DNA from: Nitrospirota bacterium | Lineage (GTDB): Bacteria > Nitrospirota > Thermodesulfovibrionia > Thermodesulfovibrionales > JdFR-88 | DNA: 24,372 bases | Assembly (NCBI GenBank): GCA_021789735.1 | Contig: JAJYJB010000039.1 | Span: forward strand, 1 to 24,372 | Direction of reading: 5' to 3' | In this document: piece by piece, positions 20,558 through 24,372 of the stretch | Position numbering within the stretch: the first letter of the stretch is position 1 | How the letters are laid out: every line of letters begins with the position of its first letter | Program-made: the position numbers and the translations under genes | Notes under the pieces: generated by a model | The model's input: only the letters and a program-made list of their open reading frames with translations | Databases searched by the model: none | Told to the model about the DNA's origin: nothing

Positions 20558-22891
20558 CTATATTGGTTTTTGAAAAATTTCACCGCACGGCGACCATATT
20601 TTTTCTCCGCTGAACAGGGCTTTCAGAAAATAGAATTCCAGGCGTGGCCTGTCATCGGTGACACATGGCCCGACCAGATATGCATGCGGGAGCTTCATCC
20701 AACCTGACATGAAGAACTGAGGAGAAACCGGGCCCCACTCTGATAGGTCACGGGCCACCGCCGGCTTCGAAATCCTTTTCAGGATGGAACCGGTAGAAGC
20801 ATTTATATGGTCAAGAGACCCTATAACATGCAATCCATTCCCGGCAGCGCTCTCATGGACATAAGTATAGGGGAATACTTTGGCAAAGGTTCGGGCAAGC
20901 ATGATAAAAGTTTTACCATCCTGCACGCCGGTATCATGTCCCGGATATGGTATCCAGATGGCCATTATGCCGCCCCTGTTAAGGCGCTTCGCTGCAAGCT
21001 CAAAGAATTCCTTTGAATACAGATTGTTCACCCCTGCGGCGTTGATGGGCGGCGGGGGGTCTACGGTTATGACATCGAATTTTTCCCTCGTGAGCTTGAG
21101 GAAATTCCGCCCATCATTGACCACGATCCTCCCCCTGTGACAAGCCTTTATTTCGGGCGCGTCCTTATAAAAATAATTCATTGCCCGCACGACATCCGGC
21201 ACGAGCTCAACGACCGTTACTTTCCCTCCCCAGGCCAGGGCTGATCGATAGGTTGTGCCCATGCCCATGCATATGACGAGGGTATTTTTCGGGTCCGGGT
21301 GCAGGCTCATTGGCAAGTGCGCCATCATTTTTGTTACTACGGATTTCATTGTCATGCCCATACCGTTGACAAGGAGCTGGCTTCCAAAGTCATCATTACG
21401 GTCTTGTAAAACTGTTGTCACACCCTGCAGTCCGGGACTGTTAAAAGCAATTTTATAAATGGGGTTCGTCTCAAAAAGCTTCAAGGTGTAATCCTCGCTG
21501 TGCGGGCCTGTGTAAGAAAAAATTGCAAACACGAAAGATATAAGACCCAACAAAAAAGCTGCACCTCTTTTGTAAGGAATCCGATCTTTGGCAAAGCTGA
21601 TGAAAAGGTATGACGCCATGGCGGCCAGACAGTATAAAAATGCCACCAAATAAAGGGAATTGAAAAAATCCCAGAAAGGCGCGATCAGGAAACCGGCTGC
21701 CAGCGAACCACCCAGGGCCCCCAGCGTGTTCCATGCATAAACCTTTGCCACTAATAAGCCTTTGGCGTCCTCGGAAGCCGGGTCTATTATGCGAGTGGCC
21801 AGTGGAAAGCATGCGCCTGAAAAGAGCGCCAGCGGCAGAAGCAAGCTTATTGTTTCAAAATAGTGGCCGAATATTGTTGAGAGCGGAACCTTTGTGTCGT
21901 AGTACGTGGCCATCAAACTGCCGATCTTCTCACAAAGAGCTATGGCGACAAGCATCCATGAGCCCATGCCCAGAAGCATCGTGGCGAGCCAGACCGGCAG
22001 ATTTTTTATCCGGTGTATGAACAGGGACATTGCCCAGCTTCCCGCGGCAATGCCTATCAGATAAAGAAGCACTATGGAAGCGAAGGCATAAGTTGAATTA
22101 CCTACTATAAGCTCCAGGGTCCTGGTCCACAGCACTTCCGAAGCCAGAGCCAGGAAACCGCTTGCGGTAATGATCGCAACGGCAGACCGTCCGGCGGCTG
22201 TAAGCTTTCTTCCGTAACCTGTAAAAGCGGGTTTCCCCGCAATGTCCACCGACCGGGAAAGCCAATATCCGGCTATCGCAACCAATATGTTCAGGCCGGC
22301 GGCCACACAGGACGTGGAGCGTATCCCGATGGCATCGATGAGGATAAAACTTGTCGCCACGATACCCAAAGCGGCCCCAAGGGTATTGGCTGCGTAAAGG
22401 AGTCCCACCCGCCAGTTCCTTGTGTGTGCGGGGCTGCGGTGAAAGAAATCAGTAAGCAGCGGCAATGTGGTCCCCATCAGCGTCGTAGGCACTATAAGGA
22501 CGGCAATGGAAAAAGCGGCCCTCATGAAAAGGCTGTAACCTGTCAGGGACACCGAGTGGACCAGCAGAGGGAAAACGTAATCCACTAGCCTTGTAATCGC
22601 CGGAAAGCATAAGGCGAATGCCCCTATCCCAAGTTCCATCAGAGCATAAAAGCGCATAGGGTTCTCAATGGAATTCAGAAACCTGCCCGCTAGCCAGCTT
22701 CCCATAGCCAACCCAAGCATAAAGCTTCCAAGCACTATCGATATAGACAAGGTCGTATTTCCAAAGACTAGCCCCAGCCATCTTGCCCAGATCACTTGGT
22801 AGGTCAGCGCAGCTGCCCCCGAGATCGTAAAGATTAAATAAACTAATAGATTTTTGCTTGCGGAGGGTTTCAGGATTTCAGGTTCTACCAT
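20558..22891 (-). CDS. Fused multi-helix transporter-like/spermidine-synthase-like protein
   Basis: A 777-residue protein counted from the ATG at 22891 (MVEPEIL); the frame is open 96 bases further but that part is hydrophilic and unlike the family. Residues about 12-500 are hydrophobic with a dozen or more helices, beginning ISGAAALTYQVIWARWLGLV and including TTLMGTTLPLL and GLLYAANTLGAALG, typical of the fused-MFS spermidine-synthase family. From about 535 comes a soluble methyltransferase-fold domain: VICMGMGTTYRSAL (motif I), VTVVELVPDVV (acidic end of strand 2), VVNDGRNFL, ITVDPPPP (610-615) and VTDDRPRLEF. The catalytic Asp set of true polyamine aminopropyltransferases is not complete, so activity on putrescine is doubtful. 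It is a single gene; the Shine-Dalgarno is weak. Confidence 0.88.
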   Translation of the reverse strand: MVEPEILKPSASKNLLVYLIFTISGAAALTYQVIWARWLGLVFGNTTLSISIVLGSFMLGLAMGSWLAGRFLNSIENPMRFYALMELGIGAFALCFPAITRLVDYVFPLLVHSVSLTGYSLFMRAAFSIAVLIVPTTLMGTTLPLLTDFFHRSPAHTRNWRVGLLYAANTLGAALGIVATSFILIDAIGIRSTSCVAAGLNILVAIAGYWLSRSVDIAGKPAFTGYGRKLTAAGRSAVAIITASGFLALASEVLWTRTLELIVGNSTYAFASIVLLYLIGIAAGSWAMSLFIHRIKNLPVWLATMLLGMGSWMLVAIALCEKIGSLMATYYDTKVPLSTIFGHYFETISLLLPLALFSGACFPLATRIIDPASEDAKGLLVAKVYAWNTLGALGGSLAAGFLIAPFWDFFNSLYLVAFLYCLAAMASYLFISFAKDRIPYKRGAAFLLGLISFVFAIFSYTGPHSEDYTLKLFETNPIYKIAFNSPGLQGVTTVLQDRNDDFGSQLLVNGMGMTMKSVVTKMMAHLPMSLHPDPKNTLVICMGMGTTYRSALAWGGKVTVVELVPDVVRAMNYFYKDAPEIKACHRGRIVVNDGRNFLKLTREKFDVITVDPPPPINAAGVNNLYSKEFFELAAKRLNRGGIMAIWIPYPGHDTGVQDGKTFIMLARTFAKVFPYTYVHESAAGNGLHVIGSLDHINASTGSILKRISKPAVARDLSEWGPVSPQFFMSGWMKLPHAYLVGPCVTDDRPRLEFYFLKALFSGEKIWSPCGEIFQKPI

Positions 22892-23195
22892 TGCGCCTAA
22901 GTATATTGGTCTGTCACCCCGAATTGCAAGCAATCGAATTGACTCAGCTTGCAATTCCCACTCAACCCACCCCTGCATCCCTCCCAAGATTTGAGAATTC
23001 TTTGGAAATCTTCAGCCAGTTGAAAAAGAATTTGGACCAATTATCAGCTGTAACACGCGCCGAACCGCGGCGCCTAAAAAGCGGCACTTCCCGGACGGAG
23101 CCTTGACCAGGCAAAAATTTGCGGATGGTGCCGTGTTTCTGCCTGTAATTGTTGCCGAGTGTGCAACTTTTGTATTTTGACAACCACAAAAACTG

Positions 23196-23211
23196 GGGAC
23201 ACATGTGTCCC
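23196..23211. repeat. Perfect 16-bp palindrome, REP-like
   Basis: GGGACACATGTGTCCC is self-complementary over its full length. Similar GGGGACA...TGTCCCC palindromes accompany REP-associated (Y1/RAYT) transposase systems in many bacteria. Only one copy is present in this window and no transposase is seen. Confidence 0.5.
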
Positions 23212-23366
23212 TGATTAAATAAGGAAGGCGTTTATGAAAAGGACCGGGCCAGAGGCGAGGGTATCCGTTTTCCCAAGGAGATAGAAAATGAATAAAGGGG
23301 ATGTTGGGTTTCGCTGCGCTCAGCTCAAGAACACATCTACTGATTTTAATTGAAAGTTGTTTCTCC

Positions 23367-23372
23367 TATAAT
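23367..23372 (+). promoter_or_regulatory. TATAAT -10 element next to a start codon
   Basis: A perfect TATAAT lies 6 bases before the ATG at 23379, the distance at which transcription normally starts, so the mRNA may be leaderless. No -35 with good spacing was found (TTGAAA at 23350-23355 is only 11 bases away). Confidence 0.35.
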
Positions 23373-23378
23373 CGAGAT

Positions 23379-24080
23379 ATGGGAAAAAACGTGACGTCGC
23401 ATCCTCCGGCAAGGAAGGTAGCAAGCGGTGTACAAATCGTAATTGCCATAATTGTGACAATCGTCATCCAATTCGGGCTTGCGATCACAGGCTGGGGTGG
23501 ATGGAGCGCTTTCTTTGCGCATCCTGCGCTGCAGGGGTTGGCGTGGGTTACGGGCGGGCTTGCCGTTGTGTCGGTGTTTTCAGGCAGCAGCGGCCTAAGT
23601 AAGGGTGTTCAGCAGGAACGCGAAAACCGTTGGGTGCTCGTCGCTTTTGCCGTGGTCGCTCTCTTGATGGCATATTTTTCGGCTTACACTGACCGCGTTG
23701 GATTCTGGACACTAGACGGAGATACAATGCGATGGGCAGGTGTGGCGCTATTCGGCGCAGGCAGCTTGCTGCGCATCGTTCCGGTGTACGTGCTGGGGCA
23801 TCGATTCAGCGGACTGGTGGCGATTCAGGCCGGGCACAAGCTGGAAACCCATGGAATTTATGGAGTCGTACGCAACCCGAGCTACTTGGGATTGCTGGTA
23901 TCTTCACTAGGCTGGGTGCTTGCATTCCGCTCCGGTGTAGGCGTGATTTTGACCGCCGCGCTGCTAGTGCCTGTCGTGGCTCGTATTCGCGCCGAAGAGC
24001 GGCTGTTGCGTGCGCATTTTGGAGCGGAGTACGACGCATATTGCGCGCATACCTGGCGACTTGTGCCGTGGATTTATTGA
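23379..24080 (+). CDS. Isoprenylcysteine carboxyl methyltransferase (ICMT)-like membrane protein
   Basis: A 233-residue membrane protein counted from the ATG at 23379; an in-frame start at 23301 would add 26 residues unlike the family and has no Shine-Dalgarno. About five helices are visible (roughly 19-37, 47-63, 85-103, 116-136 and 172-193). The SAM-binding ICMT/PEMT signature is at HKLETHGIYGVVRNPSYLGL and the C-terminal part RAEERLLRAHFGAEYDAYCA, ending RLVPWIY. Bacteria do not prenylate proteins in general, so the substrate is probably another lipid-linked or small molecule. Codon choice and lower A-run content differ from the left half of the window. It is isolated between palindromic sequence and a probable group II intron end, suggesting an acquired gene. 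Confidence 0.85.
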   Translation: MGKNVTSHPPARKVASGVQIVIAIIVTIVIQFGLAITGWGGWSAFFAHPALQGLAWVTGGLAVVSVFSGSSGLSKGVQQERENRWVLVAFAVVALLMAYFSAYTDRVGFWTLDGDTMRWAGVALFGAGSLLRIVPVYVLGHRFSGLVAIQAGHKLETHGIYGVVRNPSYLGLLVSSLGWVLAFRSGVGVILTAALLVPVVARIRAEERLLRAHFGAEYDAYCAHTWRLVPWIY

Positions 24081-24310
24081 ATGTCTGGCCCGATGCGGGT
24101 GTTAGGTAGTCTCGCCCCTGCTTGATATCACCGCCAGGACCATGATTCGTTCAGGGGTCGCCAAGCGCCTCATAATGGTGTCCGGGACGGACGCCTCAAC
24201 GATTCCATTACCCGTGGTGGAGTGTATTTCTGGAAACCTGCAAAAGTTTCAGTTTTCAATAACTATCTTGCCCCCCTCCATTCCGCACATCTGAGTGCGA
24301 TTGGCAGATA
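24081..24310. other. Region between ICMT-like gene and intron end
   Basis: No intact gene is seen in these 230 bp. On the minus strand two short open segments (one ending at 24249, ...CGMEGGKIVIEN, and one ending at 24102, ...VLAVISSRGETT) could be remnants or the 3' exon of a gene interrupted by the intron. Neither is recognised. Confidence 0.35.
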
Positions 24311-24372
24311 GTCGCGGTAGGGATGCCGGTTACCCAGCACCCCCCGCACAGTTCCGTACGTGAGGAATTACC
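24311..24372 (-). mobile_element. 3' end of a group II intron (domains V-VI), body outside the window
   Basis: Read on the minus strand, the edge begins GGTAATTCCTCACGTACGGA, which matches the distal loop and 3' strand of the conserved domain V of bacterial group II introns (GAGCCGTATGCGGTAATTCCGCACGTACGG type, from memory). Next is a 10-bp stem with GTAA loop (GGGGTGCTGG / CCGGCATCCC, two G-T pairs), as in domain VI, and CTACCGCGAC, where an A eight bases before a terminal AC would be the branch point. The 3' splice junction is therefore put at 24310/24311. The 5' half of domain V, the intron-encoded reverse transcriptase and the 5' end would lie to the right of the window. Confidence 0.7.

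Larger units (their letters stand above)
22892..23378. other. Gene-free region with palindromes
   Basis: This 487-bp gap between divergent genes has no convincing gene. It holds a GC-rich hairpin GCGCCG/CGGCGC (23057-23073), the 16-bp palindrome at 23196-23211 and a segment GTTGGGTTTCGCTGCGCTCA (23305-23324) that resembles short dispersed repeats seen in other proteobacterial genomes. The last is from memory. Confidence 0.45.

Noticed and set aside
22892..22987. 32-residue extension of the fused spermidine-synthase-like protein
   Set aside because: The sequence is polar and unlike the family, and the ATG at 22891 begins directly before the first membrane helix.
23288..23353. 21-residue frame with an AAGGAG before its ATG
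   Set aside because: Half of it is a repeat-like segment (TTGGGTTTCGCTGCGCTCAG) and it has no protein-like features; a decayed repeat is more likely.
24102..24258. Short minus-strand frame ending in AVISSRGETT
   Set aside because: About 50 codons without a start signal or recognised family; may be a remnant but cannot be supported as a gene.
1..24372. CRISPR array or defence island
   Set aside because: No regularly spaced repeats or Cas/toxin-antitoxin families were seen anywhere in the window.

Overview
The window is about 24 kb of moderately GC-rich bacterial chromosome. Gene content suggests a Gram-negative anaerobe or microaerophile of the Desulfobacterota/Nitrospirota kind: a flavodiiron protein, an iron-sulfur flavoprotein, a ferredoxin-fused EtfA with EtfB and an acyl-CoA dehydrogenase, LDH-like malate dehydrogenase, a BchE-type radical SAM enzyme, an endonuclease-type MutL and several orphan histidine kinases without response regulators. 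This placement is inferred from gene families; no rRNA, tRNA or CRISPR array was seen.

Layout. 1-1770: the 3' part of a B12-type radical SAM gene, a DoxX-like membrane protein and an HU protein. 1855-5345 (+): a probable signalling operon made of a PAS-GAF histidine kinase broken by an A10 run, a small helical protein that looks like a ferritin-like fold without its metal ligands, and a protoglobin-coupled histidine-kinase homologue whose phosphoacceptor His is Asp. 5354-8720 (-): membrane histidine kinase, APS-kinase-like P-loop protein, mutL. 8864-11006 (+): tightly overlapping fprA, isf-like and carboxymuconolactone-decarboxylase-like genes, probably for O2/NO detoxification. 11261-11461: an orphan 66-residue gene between two copies of a short imperfect repeat. 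11583-15745 (-): acyl-CoA dehydrogenase, etfB, Fe-S etfA and fabD, the last three overlapping or nearly so. 15866-17267 (-): mdh and ndk.

From 17.3 kb rightwards the region looks accessory: a six-helix membrane protein between two related ~31-34 bp repeats, a cold-shock gene with a clear terminator, a Cys-containing conserved small protein, a more AT-rich Zn-knuckle methyltransferase, a fused transporter/spermidine-synthase protein, a 16-bp perfect palindrome, and an ICMT-like methyltransferase that may be read from a leaderless mRNA. The right edge, on the minus strand, reads like domains V-VI of a group II intron whose body lies outside the window.

The strongest candidate for something undescribed is the 1.9-5.3 kb trio. 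It combines a redox/ligand-type sensor kinase, a metal-ligand-less ferritin-like protein and a globin-sensing pseudokinase, with no response regulator beside it and a possible coupling hairpin before the last gene.
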